Positions 50,271 through 63,000 of a DNA stretch of 64,000 nucleotides are shown here, piece by piece. The stretch comes from Pisaster brevispinus. Taxonomy: Eukaryota > Echinodermata > Asteroidea > Forcipulatida > Asteriidae. A program made the position numbers and the translations under genes. The DNA lies in the NCBI GenBank assembly GCA_023634235.1, contig JAMKCF010000014.1, positions 3,237,501 to 3,301,500 on the forward strand, in the 5' to 3' direction. The notes below the pieces were generated by a model that was not told the DNA's origin, searched no databases, and saw only the letters and a list, made by a program, of their open reading frames with translations. The stretch's first letter is position 1, and each line of letters begins with the position of its first letter.

Positions 50271-53200
50271 TTATTTGGTGAACATTTCAGTGTTTCGAAA
50301 GCTGGAGTTGTCCCTGTAAATAAAGACAAGTTCAAATTAGAAATGAAATTAGGGCTTGAATTTCAAGAAACGTCTCCATACGACTCAAAATTTCATAGAA
50401 CTTATCAAACAGAACAGTTTTGCGTGACATTTTTCTGCTAAGCAAACAATTAACACTAAACCAGTCACTGACAGCACATGTGGAATGGTATTTTGGCTGG
50501 TCACCTTATTCTGGGGTTTTGGGGGGTTTTTTTTTCAAGTGCTCATTTTTATTTTTATTTAAACTAAGAACAGGTTATCTCTAGTCAAGTGTTTCGTCTG
50601 AGCTTAACCTACCATGATTTTGATGATAAAAACACTCCGCAGAAGTGAACTGGATTACTTACTTGATACTATCAGTGTGTGTTTTGTATTCCATGATGGT
50701 GTTCGGAGGAAGGTTCAAAACTCTCCTCAGAGTGTCCCTAATACGTAGACTAATCGTGACGTCACTCGACGTTCTATTCCAGATGGAGATGATATCCTCC
50801 TGATAAACAAAACAAATCAATATGAAATTACATTTGGTTTATGTTTTATTTAACAACATTCAACAATTTCCGGTCCGGCGACCATTTAAATTAATAATTT
50901 AAAAAACCTTAAAAGTAAACGGAAGATATTTGAGCAAAATTTAAAGCAAGTAAAAACATTTTATAGAAAGATACAGTTTAAAAGTTACAGTAAAAGTGAA
51001 AGGCGGGCAACAACATTGATGAATACGAATGTTGTTTTTATTATTATGATTGATTTCAAGATTTGAAATCAACCAATCAATCAATAAACCAATCAGATAA
51101 CCACATAATCAACTAGCTATAATGAATACCCCTGGTCATAATTTCATAGTGGCTGCTTAAGCAGAAAATTTTGCTTACCGCGAATCTGATGGACACAACA
51201 GCTCCGCAGATCTCATCTCCCACCATAAACTGCTCCCCGAGCATCGCTAGGATAAGGTTCTCCCAAAGACGAGAGGCGAGACCTTTTCTTAACCGCACGA
51301 TCCATTTGCCACCACTCTTATTTGCATCATCCTAGATGAAACAAAAGAATAAAGAAAACAAGTATTGAGTTGTCAGCAAGATACCTATTTGGTTTTACCA
51401 CAGGGGCGGTCGGGGCGGTGTAATGGTATCTTTCCTTGCCTTTCACCTCTAGGACCCTGGTACGAATCCTGCCGGGGCACTAGGTGGATTGGTTTTTCAG
51501 TCCCTACCTGATTGCGTGAACTTTCCCTGGAATAATTCTCTGGGGTTTTCCTCCAATATCTAAAACTGAAACTTCTTTCCTTGTCTTCTCTCCATGGGGT
51601 TCTTGGCTAGTACAGTGATTAAGTTCACTTTTCTGAGAATCCTTGGCTTTGCGACCATTATTATTAAATCAAATAAATATACATAACAGTTGTCAACGCC
51701 ATCAACTCAGACAAAGGTCTGCAATTTTCAAACTCACCTCCCACATTGGTTTGATACCCTGTTTGAATAAGTGGTAGTCACTGCTACTTGTGAGATCACA
51801 GGGTCTGGCAAGATGAGAGTAAAGCGTCCAGAACTGTTCCACCTGCACACCAACAAATCACAAAACTCAATTTAAGTGCACATCCATGACACAACAGTAA
51901 AGTTTAAAGATGCAGCACCTGATTTCTTTTGTCAGCTGAGTAGTTGAAAAATTAAAGTAATAAACTTTCAGTTGAGATACTGATTGAAAAAATGTAATAC
52001 TCAGTCGACGATTTAAAGTACGAGCTAGAAAGTACAAATGAAGCTTGACATGATCTCATAATAACAGGGTTTGATTTCAGAAAGCAAAAAGCTTCGTCTT
52101 AAGATGAGTTGTTTAGTAGCTGAGACAAATCAATCTTAGCTTTTTGTGAAATCAGCACCTGCGGCCATATACAAACAACTTGCATAAAACAACATACAAG
52201 TATTTTGCACGTTAAAGGGGCACACACGAAACCATTTTAATTACTTTTTTAGAAAGGGTCTCGCTTTTGGGGATTATACTAACCGATGCAAAGCTGCCTA
52301 CTGTCTTGATGTTCTGTTCGTAGTTGGTTGAGGATGCTTTGTTCCCTGGTGTCCGTTTGGAGAACCACATGCAATACTTGTATTGTAGCTGGTGCTCACC
52401 CTGACCAACCTTCACCTTGGGCTAAATGAGAAAGTTTAAAATTTCGACGGCAAATAAAAGAGGTTTCTCATCCTCTTAAAGCATGTGTACAATATTGGTT
52501 TTTGTTGAAAACCTGCACTTTGTGTTACCCAACATTTTGGGAAAATTTAGGGTAAATCAGTCGTTGGAGTCACAAGAAAAATGTGGGGAAAAAAGGCCTA
52601 CATTTTCACTGTTTAGAACATGGAATTTTGGTCTCGGGAGATAAAACTGATTGGTTTACAGGGTCTATATAAAGTTACACACTGTTTATGATTCTTTGAT
52701 TTCATTGAAGCCAAATTTTCTTTGGTAAGCCAAAGTTGACGGAGTACGAGAAAATAAAGTAGTCCTCACCCAGACGAATTTGTCAGAATGATGATCTTTA
52801 GACGCTTCAATTTCATCCTTGTCTTCTCCACTGTCTTCATCCTTCAACCTTCATGAAAAAAAACCCCAAAAATTATGATTATTAATATTACATATTTCTG
52901 GTAATGAAACCTCATAAGTGAACTTAATCACTGTGGCTCGCAAGCCTGAGGAAACCTGTAAAAAAGGGTGCTGATGTGAACCAGAAAAGAAACACTGGCT
53001 GGGGTTACCCCCCCCCCCCCTTACATACACTGTCTCTTCCACGATAAGTGTTCTGGGTTCTTTTTCACTGCACTACCAGTACCAATCTTTTTTTGTACAC
53101 AGCACCTTCCTTAATGTCGTAATATGCATGTGGATTTTTTATTTTAACAATTTGTGTTAAATTTGCAACTGGGTAAAAGAACATCATTGGATAGCAGCAC

Positions 53201-53636
53201 AAATGAATCACTTACTGGCAGTGTAGTACTGCTGCACTATATACCCAGCCAGATACCACACATGGACCCACATGTACAACACAACAACAGGACATGCACA
53301 ATTCCATATGGTCCTTGACCTTGCCCACCTTTAGTTGTACAGGCTGTTGTTACAAAATACATGGCTTTCTTTAAAAAGGCTAAAGAAAGCCACAACAGCC
53401 CAACATTAGGTAGGCTACATGTAACCATGGTTCGAACTCTACAAAACATTGATTTGCCTGACACAAGTCATAAAGAAATATCAGCACTATAGGGGGCGGA
53501 AACCCTACTGTCCCTACAATAATTACAGTCAGTAGGATCTACTTACACTACAGTACACTGACTGAGCGTAGCTGCTACGCTAGGCATGATGATAAATTTC
53601 CAAGATTTGTACTTACATGTCAAATTTATTCTTCAT
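50271..53636 (-). CDS. EIF4E2: eIF4E2 / 4EHP cap-binding translation repressor
   Basis: 4EHP binds the mRNA cap in the cytoplasm without recruiting eIF4G and so silences chosen mRNAs, usually with GIGYF proteins. Minus-strand exons are 53636-53617, 52848-52770, 52421-52284, 51842-51738, 51331-51179, 50799-50663 and 50313-50271. All borders are AG/GT with matching phase, giving 675 bases and 224 residues. Near-identical family stretches include WFSKRTPGNKASSTNYEQN, GIKPMWEDDANKSGGKW, GEQFMVGDEICGAVVS and RVLNLPPNTIMEYKTHTDSI. The residues that sandwich the cap in human 4EHP (Tyr78, Trp124) correspond to Tyr67 and Trp113 here. The start MKNKFDMLKDEDSG matches the family's short acidic N-terminus. 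The C-terminus after THTDSIK is DNSSFRNTEMFTK, not the AWEDFHG-type tail of the main human form, so this is probably an alternative terminal exon; no exon for the other tail was found. One intron contains a SINE (51405-51680). Confidence 0.95.
51405..51680 (+). mobile_element. tRNA-headed SINE with ATT tail
   Basis: The head has a box A-like GGGCGGTGTAATGGTATC and box B-like GGTACGAATCCTGCC. The body includes CTCTGGGGTTTTCCTCC, and the 3' end is ATTATTATTAAATCAAATAA. It lies in the eIF4E2 intron between exons 51842-51738 and 51331-51179, opposite to the gene. Confidence 0.65.
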
Positions 53637-54013
53637 CTCCCTTTTTGCATAGATGAAGTATAAAATGAGTACGTTTCAAACCAAACCAAATGAAATGAAT
53701 TAATTTAAATATGGACGGAATGGTTTCAAATTGTTAAAAAAGGTCTCGCCTCTCGTCTTTTGGGAGAACCTCATCGGTCAGTAGTATAGCGCGTCAACTA
53801 ACTTATTTACTAGGCTCGTTCCAGTATTTAAAATTGACGTTGTTATAAAACATAGGCAATTAGTATCACAAGAGATTTTTCTTTTAAGTATAAAACGTAG
53901 AAAATATCAGCAACATTTTATTGTGTTTATTTAATTAGAGATAATAATAAACTTTGGCGGCAACCAACGATCGTCAATTTAAAATTATTTAGAACGAGTC
54001 TTCAGAAGGCAAG
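53637..54013. promoter_or_regulatory. Divergent eIF4E2/MED4 intergenic promoter region
   Basis: The two start codons face away from each other with 377 bp between, so both promoters must overlap or adjoin unless there are distant 5' exons. No TATA box is evident at a fixed distance. The MED4 start context CAAGATGGCGGCGGCC matches the YY1 element commonly found at 5' ends of housekeeping genes. A fragment of eIF4E2 exon 5 is embedded at 53733-53775. The exact transcription starts cannot be read from the sequence. Confidence 0.6.
53733..53775 (+). repeat. Inverted copy of an eIF4E2 exon-5 fragment
   Basis: The plus strand here reads GGTCTCGCCTCTCGTCTTTT then GGGAGAACCTCATC. The coding strand of eIF4E2 exon 5, on the minus strand at 51293-51251, reads GGTCTCGCCTCTCGTCTTT then GGGAGAACCTTATC. 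Matching continues left through GTTAA and an A-run, giving about 43 bp with one substitution and two or three single-base indels. The extra T shifts the frame, so it is not a functional exon. Confidence 0.85.
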
Positions 54014-57000
54014 ATGGCGGCGGCCAGTGCAGCAACAAAGTCGAAGTTATTGTCGTTGGTTGAGGAGGCTGAATGCCTCACCAAGTGAGTGTTTTGTTGC
54101 ACTTTTTACAATGAAATAGTCATTACATTACGAGCTATATTAATGTATTAATTTTGTTTCGAATAACCTATATTTGGTTGGAGTATATCATAGATTGACT
54201 AGCCGTGTCCGTGCGAGGTTTTTTTTAGTAAAACTAATAAAATAAGTAGGACTACTGTCTTATATACTGAGTACTGTTTAGTGGTAGGGGAAATCACAAA
54301 AATTTTATCTGATTGAGTTGTAAGTAGTCTAGTTGGATAGAGCTCTTTGAGACATTCATTTTGCTATTTTACTTGTGGGGATCGGTTCATGAAAACCGGA
54401 CTTATGGAAGGTCAAAGTTCAAAATATTTGACCTTGTTTACATAACAAATTTTGGTGACCATGTACATGTACACTATAGTATAGTATATTAGTAACATGA
54501 TGTAACACAGTATACAATTAGTAATTACATACTGAATTGCATTGCACATGCACTCCATTTATCTGTTAGTATTACTATTATTAGTGAAGGGGTTGACCTG
54601 GACTGTTGGGATTAACTTTAATGTTGGTAATGTTCAAATATCTTGTCCCGTAGCAGTAAGGCCGACTACTGACTGCGCATTGTTGGCCAATCAGCGGAAC
54701 GCGTAGCGCTGCCCTCCAACCCACAAAATTTAGCAAATTCCCGGCGCAGGTCGCCGTCTTTGAAAGCCAATCGTGACAAACCGCGATGACCAACAGCTTT
54801 GGAAAAAGTTTTATTTGATAAAGAAAAAACTATTATTATTAACTGTCATTTATGCATTAAATTTCCCCTTATGTATGTGTTCCAAAAACTGAGCTAAACA
54901 CAGTTGAAAGTTAAATAGCTGCACATACCGGTCCTTTTTCTCCCAAATAATCTTGGAAATTTTCGTCAAACGTCTGTAAATTGCGATTGAAACTTTCCAG
55001 CAAAACTCCATCTTGAATGTAGATCTGGTTATTTTTCATGAATGAACCCCGTAACATCGAATGAAATCCAATATCCTTGGGCATGTCACACCGTTCATTG
55101 AGTATTGTTACCGAACGACCAATTCGACCTTTTCACAATTTCCTATAAACAAAAAAGTGGCACAGCGCGCGCAGCGCCCTCTAGCGGTCAAGACCGCACC
55201 TAGTACTGTACGTACTTTAATTCATAATTGGTCCATATTGACAATTAAGGTCACTGGAGGTCATGTTTTGGTCACACAATGTTGCCGTACATCATTTAAA
55301 GTACACACTTTTTTACATAAATATAGTACTTGATGTACACCTCAGCTCCAGATAACCTGTTGAGTGTTAGTGTTACATGTATAAACTAACTATGGATATT
55401 TGGTGTCAGGTCAGTTCTTACTTTAAAAGAACTGCTCTGACCTAGAGAAGAACTAAAGACTAAATTAAACAATGTTAAAGTCAAAGACTAAAGAGTTAAG
55501 AGTAAAAAGGTTTGTTGTCTGGTTGTGCTATCATTGTCTCCACGTGGAGGCGATAGCGGAACGAACCTTAATAGTTCTAGGTAGGAGTAACTTTATACCT
55601 AGCAGTCTAGTTTTACCACTTCGCACCCTCTGACCCTGGACACTTTTTTAAGGTACGAAGTGACTTTGGACACTTCGTACATCGTCGTTACCCTGGACAC
55701 TTCATACCTTCTTATAAGACACTTCGTACCTGCTACCAATTGTGGATTTCTGCCTCGTTTCGAGAGGGTCATGCCGCCAAAGTCTCATTGTCTCACTAGA
55801 CTGGACCGGAATTAACGATTTGTTGCATGTAGTTTAAGTCACTCGAACCCCCATAATAGAAATAGTGTCTGACAAAATGGTCACTTGAGTGCGGCGTGGG
55901 CCATGGGTGCACCCACACACACTGAATAGGCCAAAATTCATGCAAAAAAAAACCCCAACTTTTAGTTTTACAGTTACTTTTGATTAATAACGTTTTGAGG
56001 GTTATGCAAGATTGTGCAATCTGTAAATATAACAACCTATCCGAACCTGGGAGCTCTGTGCTTCAACTTTTGAGGAGATATGATAAATTTAGATGTTAAC
56101 TTAAAGTTGGTCCTATTTGGTTTATGAATTTGTGAAACTCGTGAAATGTGGCAGTTTGGGAATCTATTTTAACACAATTAAAACATTATCACAAATTTTC
56201 AGCAATTTTTTTTTCTAAATGTAGTTGGCTGGCATATCATTTTTGTAATATGTTATTATATTAGTTTCTTTATTTCCAAGTTTTAGACATGAAAAATTGA
56301 AGGGGGCCTATGTGTGTTTTTGTGCCAAGTGTGGGCAAACAAATCCAGTGTATTTGCTCTAGGAGAATGTCAAGTTGTCAATATTTGAAGTTAGAATTTC
56401 TGTTGGGTGTACATGTATTTGTGAAGATTCTAAACGTCCACCTTTCAGTTTCATATAGAAGGTTTCTGTCATTGCAACAACTTGGCAAGTTGTGGTTGCT
56501 GGTCAAGTGCATTGGACTCACGCTCTGGTGTTTCTGATCAGCAGAGTACATGTAGGCCTATGGGTTAGAGTCCCGGCCTGATACTTGTGTCCTTAAGCAA
56601 GGTACTGAACAGTTAGTGCTTCGTCCTTTGGAAGGGATGTGAAGCTGTTGGTCCCAAGTGTTGTGTAACTTGCACTATAAAAGAACCCAGTGCACTTAAC
56701 GTTAGGAGAAAGAGGGGTTCAACCCAGTGTTTTCTGGTATGGTTGGCTGCAGATTGTGCCACAGCACATTGTAAACCGTTACAACTTGACAATTGTCCCA
56801 ACTGTAGTTAGGACTGGTCCCAACTTGAGTGTTAAAGTTGGGGCGTCCCAACTATAGTTGGGATCGCCCATAGAGTTCAACAGGACACCATGATCGATCT
56901 TGTGTGGAATACTGTGTAACACTACTGCAGACGCACAAGCTGATGCAATCAGCGTTAATTAACAAGATTCTTTATTTCAAACCCGGGTCTCGGCTCTGTA

Positions 57001-60000
57001 TACAAACTAATGGTCAAAACTGATGATGGAGCTAGAGTCGGTCACGAGCCGGTGCCCAGGACGAGGTTTGGAATGATTGATAGTTATCGCTCATAATGGA
57101 CAGGGATGAGATTTTTCAGACTTTTGTCTGAATTCAGACTTTTTATGTCATCCTGCTAAAAAAAAACACCTTAATTTTGTCCACATGCATTAAAATTTAA
57201 AGAATTAAAGACTGACACTTTGATCTACTTCACTAGTGCTTAGGACACTGTTCCTAAAAGCCATTTGACTTCCAAAGCCTCCCTAGGGGTTACCAAAAGG
57301 TAGAAACGCCATCATTTCAAGTAGGCCCTATGTCCTAAAATTTGGATCCAACGTGTCGTTTTAACAACAATGACTCTCATCCCTAAACATGCTAAATGGA
57401 CCGCTAATCTGGTGTAAATAGTCTTTTTTAGAGGGTTCTGACAAGTGGCAGCAGCCTCATGCTCATGCCTGATGATGCTTTCAGTCTCAAAATAGGCCTT
57501 CGCATTTAATTTCCCTTCTCTTGGAAAACCAAAGTTCTAATTAATCTCAAATATTCTCAAGGGGAAGTGGTCTTAAAAACTTCATACTATGAAGTATGTT
57601 ACTTACTATTATTATGTTTTTAGTTTAATCATGGAAGTGCTTTGTGTTTACTGCGATCCCAACTATAGTTGGGGCTGAACATGCAAGAAAATGCAAGAAC
57701 ATGTCAAGAGATAGGTCTGATATTTTGAACACAGCTCGCATACTTTGTAGAAAAATTAATGAGCGCTTTGAGACGCCCTCATATTGTATTAAAGCACTAT
57801 GTCTGCATATGATTACTTTAGCTACATGTATGGATAGATGATGTTTCTTATGACATCACTTGAGACAAAAAACTAGAGAGCATATGGCCCTGGACACCTT
57901 ACAGGCACAAACTGTACACAACTTAGGAAATGGAAGAAAATTTGTTTAAAAATCTTTCTTTTTGTGAAGATGGCAGTGTACCAATTTTCAATATGAAAAG
58001 GAGAAGCACATTGCAAAATTTATTGTTGATCAACTCGCTGGAAAAAATAATGTCAGAGTAGGAGGAGCATCATTAATGACCTTGCGGTAACACCATGTGG
58101 AAATCTCTTTTGAGTAGTGTAGGTTCTGAAAAGAACCGTTGGTTAACGACTCAGAACCGGTGGTTCAGAACCTACACTACTCAAAAGAGATTTCCACATG
58201 GTGTTACTGCAAGCCTTACTTAGTTATACTTCCACCATGCAAAGTTTCAAATCCTACTTATTAGTGACCTTAACGTTCTATTTTTCTTTTTCAGGGATCT
58301 TTTTGAAACGACGGCAGCAGTTAGGCAAAAAATGCCAGCTTTGGAGGATCCCCAGGTGAGTCGTTAGTTTTATTAAAGATGGGCTCCAAGGTCAAGTTCA
58401 CTTTGGTGATGAACTCATTTTCCAATAGATAAGAGTCCTCATGAAAGTGGGACAGAGTTACCAACCTCGCAATAAAATGCAATTCAACACACTAAATAGT
58501 AACCTGACATCAAAGTGCTGATGTTGTTGAGCAAGATTTTAAATAGAATCTAGAAAAAATTTGTTACAGTCGTTCCATTGTACTCAATTAAGGTAGGGTC
58601 ATACTTTGGTATTATGTCCCTGAAAATAAATTGAGTAACTTTTATCCGAAATCCTACTTGGTATAAAAAATGGTGGTAAGGATCCTGTGAAACTATTGCA
58701 TCTGAAGTGCCCCCGTTGATTAGAAATTATTAAAAGTTTGTCAACAAATTTGAAGCTCCCAAGATCGCCTGCAGGTGACTTTTGGAAATTTCCGCAGTTT
58801 CCGTTCGTCCTCACTACAGCCAGAGATTCAGTTAGTACCCGCTGTCGCCTCACTAAACGCAGATGGATTCATCAGTCTTGATGAAAATACCTTGACAGTT
58901 TTTCGGATGTTTTCCTGATAAAGTAGGCACTGTATTCAACTGAAACTTATCAAAAGTCGCTTTTATTGTGTCTTACTTGGTCTTTTTGCCTATATATCAG
59001 CATTATATTGGCAAAAGCTAAATGATTACACTACCCTTAAGCAATGTTCAGAGGATGGCTTTATTTATGTTTGACACCACTTGACCATACTGCTTATTCA
59101 GTCAGAATCTCTTTCCTAAACCATTCATTCTTACACCCTCTGGATTAGATCATGGACATGCTCATGAAGAAGAATGAGGAGATTGAGGCAACGCTTAAGC
59201 AGACAAAGGAGCAGAGGGAGAAGCGGCGGGAGATGGAATGCCTGCAAGAGGAAGTAGACAAGCGGGACGAGGACATCAAACAGCTGCAGAGGCAACTCAA
59301 GGAAGCAGAACATATACTGGTGAGAAAAGTTGTTACATATACCGTAAATTTCAGACCATAAGCCTTGGTTTATGGAATGATTGTCAGACCTTCAGCATGC
59401 TCCGCGACTTATTTTCCGGGCGGCTTAATCACTGACATGTACAGTAAGCTTGGGCAATTTTGAGGGAAGGGTTTTGACTTGCCCCTGTTTTCTTTGCGTG
59501 ATATGAAACTCATGCTTTTTCCAAGGCGACTTATATTTCAGTCGGCTTCATTACACTGAGAGATTTTTCAGTGCTGTGGACTACAGTCTGCAAATTACGA
59601 TAAAACATTAAATCGTTAGAACCCTAAACCAGCCCTCGAAATAACACACGGCACCCACAGCAATTGCCATGAAGCCCTGTGCTTCTGCTGTAGCATCTTT
59701 TGCAAAGTTCCAGTACAAATTTACATTTTCCTCATAGAGTGGCCCTTACCAGAGGAAAAATGCCATGCCCCATCAAGAGCAAAATTCAAGGCCTGTTAAG
59801 CGCACTGTTTGAATGTTGGTGCGCAAGCTGACGCTTGTGCTATCAAGCAACGTAGTCAAAACATATCTGTACCCGATGTAAAATTTATCAGTATGCTTGG
59901 TTACGCAATTTGACCCCTCACAAAATGGAGTCTGTGGACATGACAGGAATTGAAAATTTACAAAACAGAAAAGTGTTACAAGTTTTCCTTTTAAATGTGC

Positions 60001-63000
60001 TTTTTAACCTGTCTTAAACCCGTACAGGCTACAGCCATCTACCAAGCCAAGGAGAAGTTGAAAGCCATCGACAGAGCCAATAAGGGAGCAATCTCTGCCG
60101 AGGAGCTCATTAAATATGCGCATCGCATTAGTGCCACGAATGCGGTGTCAGCTCCCTTGTCTTGGGCACCTGGTATGTTTGCAGTCATTTGTTGAAATAT
60201 ATTTAACCCAGGAGTTGAAAATTAACACAATTTAATTGAATTAGAATCAGGTTAGTTCAGGTTGTACATACAAATGTCAACGGTCTGAAAATTTAAAAGA
60301 TGTTTAATACTAATAATAGTGGCTTTTTATAAAGCACTCAAGAGTCTTGACCGGGATTTGAACCCAGACCCCGATGACTCAGCCACTCGATCTTGGGTTT
60401 GTTGCTCTAATCCAGCCGGCACGAATGTGCTTCCATAGCCTCCATGAAGTACCAGGCCTGCATAGCATTGAGTATATGTGTTGTTCATCCTTTTTAGCCT
60501 TTGAAAAAGAATCTGTGGACATAAAATCGTGGCGTGTCTCGGCCGAGCGGACAAGAGCACCGGACTCAAGCTCTGGTGTTTCTGACTCAGCAGAGTGTGG
60601 GTTTGTGACACTTGTGTCCTTAAGCAAGACACTTAACCATTATTGCTTCGTCCTTCGGATGGGATGTAAAGCCGTTGGCCCCGTGTGTTGTGTAACGCAT
60701 GTAAAAGCACCCAGTGCACTTATCGAAAAGAGAAGGGGTTCGCCCGGTGTTCCTGGTTTGATTGGCTGCATATTGCATCACAGCACCTTGTAAACCATTA
60801 CATGGCGCTATGTAAAGGAGTAGGTCTCACACTTCAAACATAGTCCCACATACCTTGCAGGAAAATACTTAATGTTGAAGCGCCTTGAGCGTCACTGAGT
60901 GATGGATATAAGGGCTATATAAGAAGTCATTATTATATCATTATTATTTGTAAAAAACATGAAGCTGTCTCATACATGTAACTATTTTTTCTTTGGGTAG
61001 GTGATACCCGTAGGCCGTATCCGACAGACCTGGAGATGCGCATGGGAATTCTGGGTCGCCTCAGCAATCTCCCAGTTGCTGCAGTGACAAACGGTGTCAC
61101 GGAGGGAGCAACAGCTGCCTCTGGAGGAGGTAGGTGAAAACAAAACACCAGCCAGTCCCTACCCCCCCCAAAAAAAGGCTTTTCTTAAAGCAGATGTGTC
61201 ATATTGGTAATTGTCAAAGACCAGTGTCCACACTTGATGTGACCCACCATTTACATGAAATAACAAACTGTGAAAGTTTCAGCTCAATTGGAGTCACAAG
61301 AAACAAGGAGGAAAAATCCTTAAATGTTTTCACTATTTTCAAACATAGAGTTTTTGACGTGCAAGATCAAAATTAGTTGTTTTACTCATTTCTCATTTCA
61401 AAAACTATTGCATTTCAAGCGAATATGATTTAAAGGAAGTTTCCCACAGTGACCAATGTAAGTTATGTGCCAATCTGTGGACAAATGTCATAAATATGGA
61501 CATAAATATGTTTTTTACTCTTGCCAATGTTATGCATGCCCTTTTACAAGAAAAAGTTGACGATCAATTTTGAAGACAATCGGCAGATCTCCAGTGACCA
61601 CAAACATTATGTTTTAGGTCTGTAAATTTGCTGAAAAGTACAATAGTTTTATCTGTACATGGAGTTGAAACAGACAATTCTTCAAAAGTACTCGTAGAAA
61701 ACCAAGCAAATCATCTTTTTTCTTTGTTTTTTGTAACTGCCAACATTTAGGTCTGTTTTTCTAGCGATTGTCAAAAATTTCCCGAAGAGCATGACTAATC
61801 AATTTATCAGTACCTGAGTTTAACCCTTCAGAAACAATAATGGCCACAAGCGGCTAGTACTGAAATGCCCATAGCGTTCGCAAACGGCCGCAAGATTTGA
61901 CTTACTTGTGCTCAACCAAGAGCAAGAGGTCAAAGAAAAGGTAATGTATCGCTTGGACAATTTCCGATGTTTCCAATTTAAAAAAACGAAAAATCTACAA
62001 TTCTAAAGCAAACCCATATAATTTTCTGTTTTTGATTAATTTTTCTTGACATTTTTCCTGAAAATAACACATACAAAATCGACAAGATTAACCAGGGGCG
62101 GTTCTATCGAACCAATATTTTGGGGGGATAGACTCTTCGCGCGTGACGTCACTCTCTAACCTCAGCTACTGCTTTTTTTTTGTGGGAGTCAGTGCATTTT
62201 ACATGTATTTGGCGCGTACTCTGAAGAAAGTTATAATAATCATACAATTTACAAGGATGCAGTTATGTGCAAATTTTGACTCCACAACAGTGGACAGAAC
62301 TAAAGCTTGCAAATTTGTGACTTTGATTAAGAATATTATGGGCTAGGCATATAATAACATTGTCTGAAAAAGCTCTTGTCTACTTATAGAAATGCGGCAC
62401 CCTTTTTGGGCAGACACATCGGCAACTTTGTCGGGATGTGGGAGTAGTTCCTGTGTCAAGTCGCATTCAGCATGTATCATCGTCTTCTTTTTTTCCCTTG
62501 CTTTGTTTTTTGTTTGTTTTCTTGTTGTTGTTTTTTTGTTTTATTGGGGGGGGGGGGCTGGGGGCTAGACAAGATTTTGGGGGCTCTAGCCCTCCCTAAC
62601 CCCTTCCCCATGTCCACAACTCTTTTCTGAAATGTCACCTGTGAAAGTTTCAACTGTCAACCCTCAGAATATCTCAAACAATTCATGCATGAATCGTTTC
62701 TGAGATTCAAATCTTTTGGGGTGAAAAATTATCCAAACCATATCACTTCGAAGGGAATCCTTTCTCAGAATAGTTTATACAATCAACAGCTACACTGCTT
62801 TTCACCAAGTAAGCTTTTGAAGTGTTTACGAATCTAGTACCCTACCTCTAAGCATGGGCACACTGGCTCCGGGCTTTGGCTTATATCATGACAGCTTTCA
62901 GGGCTTGCCCTTAACACTAGCCCAGCATACATTGTCCAGTAAAAACTGCTATGGGCTAGTAAACACCACTTCTCAACTTGCCCTGTGGGCTACTAAAACT

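Larger units (their letters stand above)
54085..58294. other. MED4 intron 1: contents
   Basis: The 4.2-kb intron holds a GC-richer patch with a CCAAT-type word (GGCCAATCAGCGG, about 54687), a local degenerate repeat with TGGACACTTCGTAC (about 55635-55735), a near-palindrome around TCTCCACGTGGAGGCGATAG (about 55530), a SINE copy (56500-56830) and the hairpin element 58081-58213. The rest shows no recognisable feature. Confidence 0.55.

Noticed and set aside
52851..53042. Extension of the eIF4E2 second exon to the left boundary of the 63-codon frame at 52851-53042
   Set aside because: The acceptor at 52850/52849 rejoins exon 1 in phase to give FDMLKDEDSG, which matches the family; the extra frame has no similarity.
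60327..60793. 139-codon plus-strand and 101-codon minus-strand frames
   Set aside because: They fall on the tRNA-Leu-derived SINE and its neighbouring SINE head within a MED4 intron.
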